From the NCBI GenBank assembly GCA_934725525.1, contig CAKVCG010000041.1, positions 1 to 12,895 of the forward strand: a stretch of 12,895 nt of DNA, written 5' to 3'. The notes under the pieces were generated by a model. The model saw nothing but the letters and a program-made list of their open reading frames with translations, was not told where the DNA came from and made no database searches. Positions 1 through 5,325 of the stretch are shown here, one piece after another. The position numbers and the translations under genes are program-made. The DNA comes from an uncultured Brachyspira sp. Lineage in GTDB: Bacteria; Spirochaetota; Brachyspiria; Brachyspirales; Brachyspiraceae. Positions within the stretch are counted from its first letter, which is position 1; each line of letters starts with the position of its first letter.

Positions 1-15
1 TATAGGGAGAAAATA

Positions 16-222
16 ATGACTGTAAAATTAACTATAGAAAACGCTAACGAAGATTTGATAAAAGCTATAAAAAGTATAGTAAAAGTTGCAAATGCAGAAA
101 TTAAGATAACGAAAGAAAAAATTCCTGCTTGGCTTAAAGAAGCAAAAGACATGGAAAAAAATCCTCACAAATATAAAACTTATAAAAATGTTGACGAAAT
201 GTTTGAGGATATTTTGAAATGA
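16..222 (+). CDS. RelB/DinJ-like antitoxin of a YafQ pair
   Basis: This is a 68-residue acidic/basic mixed protein directly in front of a YafQ-type toxin, and it overlaps the toxin start by four bases (ATGA at 219-222). That is the classic arrangement of a type II antitoxin-toxin pair. The N-terminal part (about residues 1-35, starting MTVKLTIENANEDL) looks like a short DNA-binding/dimerisation segment. The tail (about residues 45-68, with KTYKNVDEMFEDIL) resembles the toxin-wrapping tail of RelB/DinJ-like antitoxins. The ATG is preceded by GGGAGA at 5-10 with a 5-base spacer, a good ribosome-binding site. It would neutralise YafQ and probably autorepress the pair. Any promoter lies left of the window. 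The exact antitoxin family is inferred mainly from the partner. Confidence 0.8.
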   Translation: MTVKLTIENANEDLIKAIKSIVKVANAEIKITKEKIPAWLKEAKDMEKNPHKYKTYKNVDEMFEDILK

Positions 223-494
223 AATACGAAGTTCAATATTCTAAAGAATTTAGGAAAGGCTTAAAGAAATTAAAAAACGATAAAAATAGTTTAAATCTTG
301 TAAGAAATATAATTAAAAAATTAGCAAATAACGAAATATTAGAATCAAAATATAAAGACCATAAATTAATTGGAAAATATGCAGGTTTTAGAGAATGCCA
401 TATAAAGCCCGATTTACTTTTGATATACAAAAAAGAAAATAACGCTTTAATACTCGTATGCATTGCTATAGGTTCGCATAGCGATTTATTTTAA
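219..494 (+). CDS. yafQ: YafQ-family mRNA interferase toxin
   Basis: This 91-residue toxin belongs to the RelE/ParE superfamily, YafQ branch. Members cleave mRNA in the ribosomal A site and slow growth. The diagnostic pieces are all in place: YKDHKL (46-50, with His48), RECHIKPDLLLIY (about 58-70, with His61 and Asp65) and the C-terminal GSHSDLF (85-91, with His87 and Phe91). These correspond to the catalytic His50, His63, Asp67, His87 and Phe91 of the E. coli enzyme. The position matching E. coli Arg83 is Ala (CIAIGSH), which may weaken activity. The length is normal for the family. It is translationally coupled to the antitoxin at 16-222 by an ATGA overlap. The family call is firm; activity is not shown. 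Confidence 0.9.
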   Translation: MKYEVQYSKEFRKGLKKLKNDKNSLNLVRNIIKKLANNEILESKYKDHKLIGKYAGFRECHIKPDLLLIYKKENNALILVCIAIGSHSDLF

Positions 495-520
495 TTAAAT
501 AAATAATTATAAATAGGTTA

Positions 521-595
521 ATTTGTCCGCTTTATAGTTTGATGGAGGAGGATATGGAGTTTATTATTAATTATGAGTTGGAGTTTAGGGTTTAG
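521..595 (+). pseudogene. Relic of a DNA methyltransferase 3' end (relic A)
   Basis: The reading frame from 521 to the TAG at 593-595 encodes a short tail, PLYSLMEEDMEFIINYELEF. It has the style of the extreme C-terminus of adenine-specific N6 DNA methyltransferases and type IIG enzymes, where a YGLTEEEI-like helix ends the protein. No start codon, ribosome-binding site or upstream domain is present, and the frame opens only after a stop at 500-502. Bases 521-564 match 5106-5149 at 35 of 44 positions, and bases 554-589 match 4100-4135 at 34 of 36. It is therefore one of three related relics in the window. The methyltransferase identity is from recognition of the tail only. Confidence 0.55.
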
Positions 596-619
596 TAGGA
601 GTTCTTTTTTTGATAATAA

Positions 620-787
620 AAGAAAAAATTGGTTGATAAAATTACAAATAATGTTAATGAGATTTTGAAGGTTAGAAGTAAAAATTCAAATGAGGATGTG
701 TCTAAAATTGAGGGAGAAATTGATAAATTAACTTATAAATTGTATAATTTGAGTAATGAAGAAATTGAAATAATTGAAGAGCGTTAA
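620..787 (+). pseudogene. Relic of an Eco57I/type IIG-like methyltransferase C-terminus
   Basis: An open frame of 55 codons runs from just after stops at 611-619 to TAA at 785-787. It encodes a helical tail reading from LVDKITNNVNEILKVRSK through DVSKIEGEIDKLTYKLYN to LSNEEIEIIEER. This matches the C-terminal signature of Eco57I/type IIG restriction-methylation proteins: VDKIL... followed by EIDKLVYxLYGLTEEEI. The catalytic methyltransferase and nuclease parts are missing. The only possible starts are weak (TTG at 629), so the region is either dead or a 52-residue fragment. It stops two bases before the hamA ATG, as if a complete methyltransferase gene once headed the hamAB operon. Its sequence class differs from relic A. 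Confidence 0.65.
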
Positions 788-789
788 AT

Positions 790-1725
790 ATGCAAAATAC
801 GGTAGAAAAAGAAACTAAATATACATTTGTAATAAACAATAAAAATTTAGAATTTGAGATTATAGTTAATGATGCGATTTATGATATTGATAATAAATAT
901 ATGTTAGGCATTATCAATGATTTTGAAGAATATAAATGGAGATTAGATTATTTTATTGATTTTATAATGGGTAATATACATGAAACCGCTTTAACTATTA
1001 AAGAGAAAGATTGCTATATAGATAAAGAAGAATATGCCAAAATTATTGAAGCCTCTTCTAAAAATATAAATTTGACAGATAATAAACTTGGAGAAATAGG
1101 CGAGATAGTATTATATGGAATAATGAGAAGATATTATTCTGCATTTAAGCTTGTCCCAAAAATATTTTATAAACAAAATAAAAATATGTATGCTCAAGGA
1201 TTTGACAGCGTTCATATAACATTAGAAAATGAAGATATATTATTATGGCTTGGGGAAGCTAAATTATGGAAGAATATAAAAGACGCTATGACTAATGTAT
1301 ATGAGACACTTAAAGAGCATTTAGAAAAAGATTTTATTAAAAAAGAACTTGCTTTTGCTTATAATAATGAAGATTTTAAATCTTTAGAAAATGAACCATC
1401 AATAACAAAAGAACATTATTTAAAATTAAAAGATATGTTAAATACTACAAAATCTATTGATAATTTAAAAGAATATTTGCATATACCAATATTAATAATA
1501 TACGAATGCAATATAACAAAAAATGTTAAAGAAAAATCGGAAGAATATAAAGAATATGTAAGAAATTTTATTATAGAAAAGTCTAAAGAATTCTTTAATA
1601 ATTTAAATGAAAAAATAACAGATTACTATAAAAATATAAGTTTTCATTTAATATTATTTCCTATACATGATATAGAAGAAGTAAGAAATAAATTTAAATG
1701 TAAAATAGAGGCTTATAGGTGTTAA
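790..1725 (+). CDS. hamA: Hachiman effector nuclease HamA (DUF1837)
   Basis: This 311-residue protein has the DUF1837 pattern of HamA, the nuclease effector of the Hachiman antiphage system. The PD-(D/E)XK-type active site can be read: a helix with KLGEIGE (99-105, Glu102/Glu105), GFDSVHI (137-143, Asp139), a strand, then LGEAK (154-158, Glu156-x-Lys158). The family is known to form a complex with HamB and to degrade DNA once the helicase is triggered, stopping infection at the cost of the cell. The gene overlaps hamB by seven bases, so the two are translationally coupled. The ATG lies two bases after the stop of a methyltransferase relic, with only a weak GAAGAG-like ribosome-binding sequence and no clear promoter seen. 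The composition is very AT-rich, like hamB. Length and active site look intact. Confidence 0.87.
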   Translation: MQNTVEKETKYTFVINNKNLEFEIIVNDAIYDIDNKYMLGIINDFEEYKWRLDYFIDFIMGNIHETALTIKEKDCYIDKEEYAKIIEASSKNINLTDNKLGEIGEIVLYGIMRRYYSAFKLVPKIFYKQNKNMYAQGFDSVHITLENEDILLWLGEAKLWKNIKDAMTNVYETLKEHLEKDFIKKELAFAYNNEDFKSLENEPSITKEHYLKLKDMLNTTKSIDNLKEYLHIPILIIYECNITKNVKEKSEEYKEYVRNFIIEKSKEFFNNLNEKITDYYKNISFHLILFPIHDIEEVRNKFKCKIEAYRC

Positions 1726-4007
1726 TAGGCGAATTTGACTTATTTGACGAGTGTAAAAAAATTAATTCATTATTTAATGAAAACAATGATAATAAAGCGA
1801 GAGAAGAATTAATTAATTTATTAGATTTTATTCAAAGTAATAATATAGATTTAAAAGAAGAACCTATAAGTAATACTCAATTTTTTACTCATTTAATAAG
1901 GAAATCTGGCATATATCCTTATTTAGAAAAATATATTGAAACGGCTATATTTGAAGATAAATTAGCTTATAGTTTATTCAATCTTAATATAAATAATGAA
2001 GATATTATTTTGCATATAGAACAATCGAGAGTTTTAAAATTACTACTCAAAGGAGAAAATATAGTATTAAGCGCTCCCACAAGTTTTGGTAAAAGCTATA
2101 TAATAGACGCTTTAATATCAATTAAAAAATCAGAAATGGATAATATATTAATTATAGTTCCAACTATAGCGCTACTTGACGAAACAAGAAGACGGATATA
2201 TTCAAAATTTAAATCTGATTATAATATAATAACGACTTCAAAACAAGAGATAAAATCTAAAAATATATTTATTTTGACACAAGAAAGAGCTTTATCATAT
2301 ATACAAAATGAAGTAAGATTTCCATTAAATTTATTTATTGTAGACGAATTTTATAAAATTAATGATAAGGATGATTATAGAAGTTCTATACTTCAGAGAG
2401 TCGTTTTATATTTTAAAAGTATTTCGACACAACAATATTTTTTATGCCCTAATATATATGATATTAAAGGTATTTTTATAGAAGATATGAAATTTGAAAA
2501 ATTGATTGATTTTAAAACTGTAATTCATAATGAAGAATATATAGAAAATATAGAAAGAGTAATTATTAATGAGAATGAAATATTATCTTTATATAAAATA
2601 TTGCCTCTTTATAATAATATAAAAGAGTCTGAAACTGTAATAAAAAAACTATTTAAATTACTAAATAAATATGCAACAAAAGTTAATGAAAAAAACTTAA
2701 TATATGTTTATAAGATTAATACTATAAAATTTATAAGTATTATGTTGTCTAATTTTAATAAAAATTTTTTGAAGATAAATATTGAAGACGATATAAAATT
2801 ATTTATAAATTGGGTAATTGATAATTATACTAAAGATTGGTACTTAATAGATGCCTTAAAATATGGTATTGGTATTCATAATGGTAGAATTCATAGGTTT
2901 TTGTCTCAAATACAAGTAAATCTATTTAATAAAAAGAGTTTAAATACTATAATTGCAACTTCTTCTATTATAGAAGGCGTTAATACTGAAATTAAAAATA
3001 TTTTTATATGGGATATGAGAGAAAATAAAAAAGTTATAAATTTTTTCAAATATAAAAATATAGTTGGGCGTGCTGGAAGAATGAATAAATATTTTAAAAG
3101 TAACGCCTATAGATTAACTGAAAAAAATTTTAAACCTAAAGATAAAGATTTAAAAATAGATATAGAAATTAATACTCAAACATTATTTGATTATAAAGAT
3201 AATTTATTTTCTAAATATATGACAGACAACATGAAAAGAGAAATTGATGATTTTCAAAATAAAATGATAGAAAAAATAGGCAATTCCGAATTTTATAAAA
3301 TTACAAGTGAAAATTTGATTAAAAATGATAGAAAAACGGTATTAGAGATAACAAATAATTTATCAAATAAAAAACAAAATGATATAAATAAATTAATAGA
3401 ACAATTAAAGCCATTTGAAAGTGAAGAATGGAAAAATAATCATGAAGCGTTATATTCTATATTAAAACAATATAGTAATATAATTTTAAATAAATTATAT
3501 ATTAATTTTAATAAAAATAGTGATAATGGTAAATTAATTAATATATCAAAAGCTATAATTTTTATTTCGTATAATTGGGATAAAACTATTTTAGAAATTG
3601 TAGATAATTTAAAAAGTATAAATTTAAGTATAGACGATTATTTTATAACGGAAAGCTTTATAACTTTTAATTTATATAATTTATTTTCTGATATTGATAC
3701 TATACAAAAAATTGTTTTAGGAGATAATAAATTAAATTTATCGCCATTTGTAATAAAACTGCAAAGTGCATTTTTACCTCCTCATGTTTATACATTAGAA
3801 GAATTCGGGCTTCCAAGAATGTTATCAAAAACAATAGATAAATCTGATATAATAAAATTTGGTTTCAATGATAATAATGTAGATATAAATAAAACACTTG
3901 AAAGGTTTAAAGAAAATAAAGATAAAATAAAAGAATTATTTGATAAAAATTCATTTGATTATTATATACTAAAATATTTTTATGATGGCATAAGCGTTGA
4001 TTTTTAA
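1719..4007 (+). CDS. hamB: Hachiman helicase HamB (superfamily 2)
   Basis: This 762-residue superfamily 2 helicase has all main motifs. Motif I is APTSFGKS (119-126, Lys125), with Gln102 just upstream. Motif Ia is IVPTIALL (146-153), and the LTQER region is at 186-190. Motif II is VDEFYK (208-213), a DEFY variant of the DEAD/DEAH box. GIHNGRIHR (385-393) is like motif IV. TSSIIEGVNT (414-423) is motif V and VGRAGRMN (449-456) is motif VI. Residues after about 500 are a helical region that I cannot match by eye. In Hachiman, HamB senses altered or phage DNA using ATP and releases or activates HamA. The start is GTG at 1719, inside the end of hamA, with AGAGG at 1706-1710 eight bases upstream. 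Nothing looks truncated. Confidence 0.87.
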   Translation: MLIGEFDLFDECKKINSLFNENNDNKAREELINLLDFIQSNNIDLKEEPISNTQFFTHLIRKSGIYPYLEKYIETAIFEDKLAYSLFNLNINNEDIILHIEQSRVLKLLLKGENIVLSAPTSFGKSYIIDALISIKKSEMDNILIIVPTIALLDETRRRIYSKFKSDYNIITTSKQEIKSKNIFILTQERALSYIQNEVRFPLNLFIVDEFYKINDKDDYRSSILQRVVLYFKSISTQQYFLCPNIYDIKGIFIEDMKFEKLIDFKTVIHNEEYIENIERVIINENEILSLYKILPLYNNIKESETVIKKLFKLLNKYATKVNEKNLIYVYKINTIKFISIMLSNFNKNFLKINIEDDIKLFINWVIDNYTKDWYLIDALKYGIGIHNGRIHRFLSQIQVNLFNKKSLNTIIATSSIIEGVNTEIKNIFIWDMRENKKVINFFKYKNIVGRAGRMNKYFKSNAYRLTEKNFKPKDKDLKIDIEINTQTLFDYKDNLFSKYMTDNMKREIDDFQNKMIEKIGNSEFYKITSENLIKNDRKTVLEITNNLSNKKQNDINKLIEQLKPFESEEWKNNHEALYSILKQYSNIILNKLYINFNKNSDNGKLINISKAIIFISYNWDKTILEIVDNLKSINLSIDDYFITESFITFNLYNLFSDIDTIQKIVLGDNKLNLSPFVIKLQSAFLPPHVYTLEEFGLPRMLSKTIDKSDIIKFGFNDNNVDINKTLERFKENKDKIKELFDKNSFDYYILKYFYDGISVDF

Positions 4008-4041
4008 TGTAATTTTAATAGTTATATTTCACTTCATTTAG

Positions 4042-4073
4042 TTTGGATTGCTTCAGCAGAACCTCGCAATGAC
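4042..4073. repeat. GTCATTGCGAGG...GAAGCAATCC dispersed-repeat-like element
   Basis: Read on the minus strand, the stretch begins GTCATTGCGAGG and ends GAAGCAATCC. Short elements with these two ends are dispersed in many unrelated bacterial genomes. The ends can pair weakly (ATTGC at 4047-4051 with GCAAT at 4066-4070). It is more GC-rich than its surroundings. It sits between the hamB stop and a methyltransferase relic that starts two bases later. Only one copy is in the window, so the repeat call rests on recognition of the motif. Confidence 0.5.
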
Positions 4074-4074
4074 T

Positions 4075-4141
4075 TTGTATAATTTGACTGATATAGGAGA
4101 TGGAGTTTATTATTGGTTATGAGTTGGAGTTTAGGTTTTAG
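4075..4141 (+). pseudogene. Relic of a DNA methyltransferase 3' end (relic B)
   Basis: The frame from 4075 reads LYNLTD. After one extra base near 4093, a second frame (4100-4141) reads MEFIIGYELEFRF and stops. Joined, the pieces give the same methyltransferase-like tail as relic A. Bases 4100-4135 are identical to 554-589 except for two positions. The one-base shift shows that it is no longer under selection as protein. It abuts the dispersed-repeat-like element at 4042-4073. Confidence 0.55.
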
Positions 4142-4171
4142 GTAGAATACAATTAACTACTGAACAATTTT

Positions 4172-4432
4172 TTATTTATCATAATGATATTTGCATGAAG
4201 TAATAATTAGTTTTTCATTTTCTATATGATAAACCAATCTATGCTCCAAATTAATTCTTCTCGAATACAAATCTTTTTTATCGTATTTTAATTTTTCGGA
4301 TTTTCCTATTCCGCCATAGGGATTTTTTATTATATCTTTAATTAATTCATTAATCTTTTTAACCATATTTTTATTTTCACTCGCCCAATAAATATATTCT
4401 TCCCAAGCCCTTTCGTTAAAAACTATTTTCAT
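4172..4432 (-). CDS. yoeB: YoeB (Txe) family mRNA interferase toxin
   Basis: This 86-residue toxin aligns position for position with E. coli YoeB, a ribosome-dependent mRNA endonuclease. It has AWEEYIYW (9-16), KKINELIKDI (25-34), NPYGGIGKSEKLKY (37-50, Glu46), SRRINLEHRLVY (57-68, Arg65) and a C-terminal KYHY (81-84, His83 and Tyr84). The four residues needed for catalysis in E. coli YoeB (Glu46, Arg65, His83, Tyr84) are all present at the same numbers. Two extra residues follow the usual terminal HY. Its ATG overlaps the stop of the upstream antitoxin by four bases (4429-4432), so the two are coupled. It is the last gene of a minus-strand toxin-antitoxin run. Family call is firm. Confidence 0.93.
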   Translation of the reverse strand: MKIVFNERAWEEYIYWASENKNMVKKINELIKDIIKNPYGGIGKSEKLKYDKKDLYSRRINLEHRLVYHIENEKLIITSCKYHYDK

Positions 4433-4602
4433 TTTTCAAATTCTTCTAATTCCTCGATAGTTTCCGTTATTAATTTTCCGTTATTTTCCATATCGAGCGC
4501 TTCGTCAAGATATTCGTTGGATTTTATCAATTCTATAACTCTTGTAATATTTTCTTCGGGCATTTTGTCTATAATTTGAATTAATTCTTCTTTAATCGTC
4601 AT
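4429..4602 (-). CDS. Small antitoxin partner of YoeB
   Basis: This 57-residue protein starts MTIKEELIQIIDKMPEENIT and ends EELEEFEK. Its stop overlaps the yoeB start (ATGA), the standard antitoxin position. It is strongly acidic and predicted helical. The first half resembles the short helix of small Phd/DUF2281-like proteins. The second half (GKLITETIEELEEFEK) looks like a toxin-binding tail. It is much shorter than classic YefM (about 80-90 residues), and I see no full Phd/YefM DNA-binding fold, so it may neutralise the toxin without strong autorepression. No clear ribosome-binding site precedes the ATG, and it follows hicB by 22 bases. The role is inferred from position. Confidence 0.72.
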   Translation of the reverse strand: MTIKEELIQIIDKMPEENITRVIELIKSNEYLDEALDMENNGKLITETIEELEEFEK

Positions 4603-4624
4603 AAAATTCTACTTAAAAAATATT

Positions 4625-4795
4625 TCAATTTTGTAATATGTTTCTTTCTTCAAAATAAAGCGAGATTGCAATTTTAAGTTCTTTCAAAGCTTCTTCTTCC
4701 GTTTTTCCAAAAGCGCTTATCGAGTCGAGTTCTTCGGCTATCGCAATATATCCTTCGTCTTCTTCGCTAAAAAATATTTTTATCGTGTATTTCAT
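4625..4795 (-). CDS. hicB: HicB-family antitoxin
   Basis: This 56-residue protein begins MKYTIKIFFSEEDEGYIAIA and continues with EELDSISAFGKTEEEALKEL and a final helix ending ERNILQN. This is the HicB N-terminal fold: a degenerate RNase-H-like domain with the Y-x-A/E-L...G-x-T-x-x-E-A-L pattern. There is no C-terminal DNA-binding domain, so it is the short HicB type. GAGGAG at 4801-4806 with a 5-base spacer is an excellent ribosome-binding site, and it lies inside the last codons of hicA, ending two bases before the gap to this ATG. It would bind and block HicA. With hicA frameshifted, it may now be an orphan. It is co-transcribed with the following antitoxin-yoeB pair. Confidence 0.85.
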   Translation of the reverse strand: MKYTIKIFFSEEDEGYIAIAEELDSISAFGKTEEEALKELKIAISLYFEERNILQN

Positions 4796-4797
4796 AA

Positions 4798-5041
4798 TTA
4801 CTCCTCGAGATTATATTTCTTTATAATATTTAAGAATTGTTTAATTTGATAAGGTTTAACCTCTCCATTAACATTTTGTATATTTAATAATTCTTTAACT
4901 CCAAGCCTCGAATATAATCTGTGGCTTCCTCTTTGTCTTTTGCATACAAATCCAAAATATTTTAGTATTGAGCAAAAGTCGGCATATTTAATATTTTTTA
5001 TTATTATTTTTTAATTTGTTAATAATTTCTTTTTTATTCAT
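4798..5041 (-). pseudogene. hicA: HicA-family toxin with a one-base frameshift
   Basis: From ATG at 5041 the frame reads MNKKEIINKLKNNNKKY and stops. Shifted by one base, the remainder reads KYADFCSILKYFGFVCKR, then QRGSHRLYSR, and ends KPYQIKQFLNIIKKYNLEE. This is a complete HicA: a dsRBD-like toxin with the conserved GSH motif (catalytic His) and the KPYQIKQFL tail common in this subgroup. Removing one A from the six-A run (T6 at 4994-4999 on the plus strand) restores about 80 uninterrupted codons. No ATG, GTG or TTG in the correct frame lies beyond the shift. It is therefore dead, switchable by slippage, or a sequencing error in a homopolymer. It ends two bases before hicB. Confidence 0.8.
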
Positions 5042-5049
5042 ATTTTTTA

Positions 5050-5077
5050 ATTATACAATTTAGAATTATAAAATCAA
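5050..5077 (-). promoter_or_regulatory. Promoter of the hicA-hicB-antitoxin-yoeB operon
   Basis: On the minus strand TTGATT (5077-5072) is followed by a 16-base spacer and TATAAT (5055-5050). Transcription would begin around 5043, only about two bases before the hicA ATG at 5041. The hicA message would then be nearly leaderless, which agrees with the lack of a ribosome-binding site there. No other promoter is obvious for the three downstream genes. Confidence 0.6.
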
Positions 5078-5087
5078 CTATTTATTA

Positions 5088-5174
5088 ATGCAGATTTTAT
5101 ATTTGATTTGTCCACTTTACGGTTTGACTGAAGAGAAGACGGAGTTTATCAGAAGTAAGATAAATATACTTTAA
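5088..5174 (+). pseudogene. Relic of a DNA methyltransferase 3' end (relic C)
   Basis: A 28-codon open frame runs from ATG at 5088 to TAA at 5172-5174 and contains CPLYGLTEEKTEFIRSK. This is the same ending as relic A but with the more canonical YGLTEE core. Bases 5106-5149 match 521-564 at 35 of 44 positions. There is no ribosome-binding site, and no methyltransferase domain upstream: the preceding bases are the hic operon promoter on the other strand. It lies between that promoter and the dnaG promoter and marks the right edge of the accessory region. Confidence 0.5.
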
Positions 5175-5213
5175 TTAAAATTTAATATAATTAACATAAT
5201 ATTTAAAAAATCG

Positions 5214-5241
5214 TTGACTTTTTTAAAAATATCATTATATT
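5214..5241 (+). promoter_or_regulatory. Likely promoter of dnaG-rpoD
   Basis: TTGACT at 5214-5219 and TATATT at 5236-5241 are separated by 16 bases, close to the sigma-70 consensus. The leader to the GTG at 5326 would be about 80 bases and is almost pure A/T. A second TATAAT at 5275-5280 lacks a well-placed -35 box. Confidence 0.55.
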
Positions 5242-5325
5242 TATTGTCGCTAATTATAGAAATTTTTTATTTTTTATAATACATTAAATTTTTAATTATT
5301 AATAAAATTTTGAGTTTTAATTGCC

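Noticed and set aside
233..463. Minus-strand open frame of 76 codons over yafQ
   Set aside because: It is the complement of a well-supported toxin gene, with no ribosome-binding site and a low-complexity Phe/Ser-rich product.
495..620. Promoter for hamAB (GATAAT at 612-617)
   Set aside because: No acceptable -35 box lies at the right distance, so I did not call it.
4142..4171. Possible terminator downstream of yoeB on the minus strand
   Set aside because: Only a weak AATT-type pairing and no stable GC stem could be found.
5271..5280. TATAAT at 5275-5280 as a second dnaG promoter
   Set aside because: No -35 box is present at 16-18 bases; the nearest TTGTCG is 25 bases away. In such AT-rich DNA the hexamer is expected by chance.
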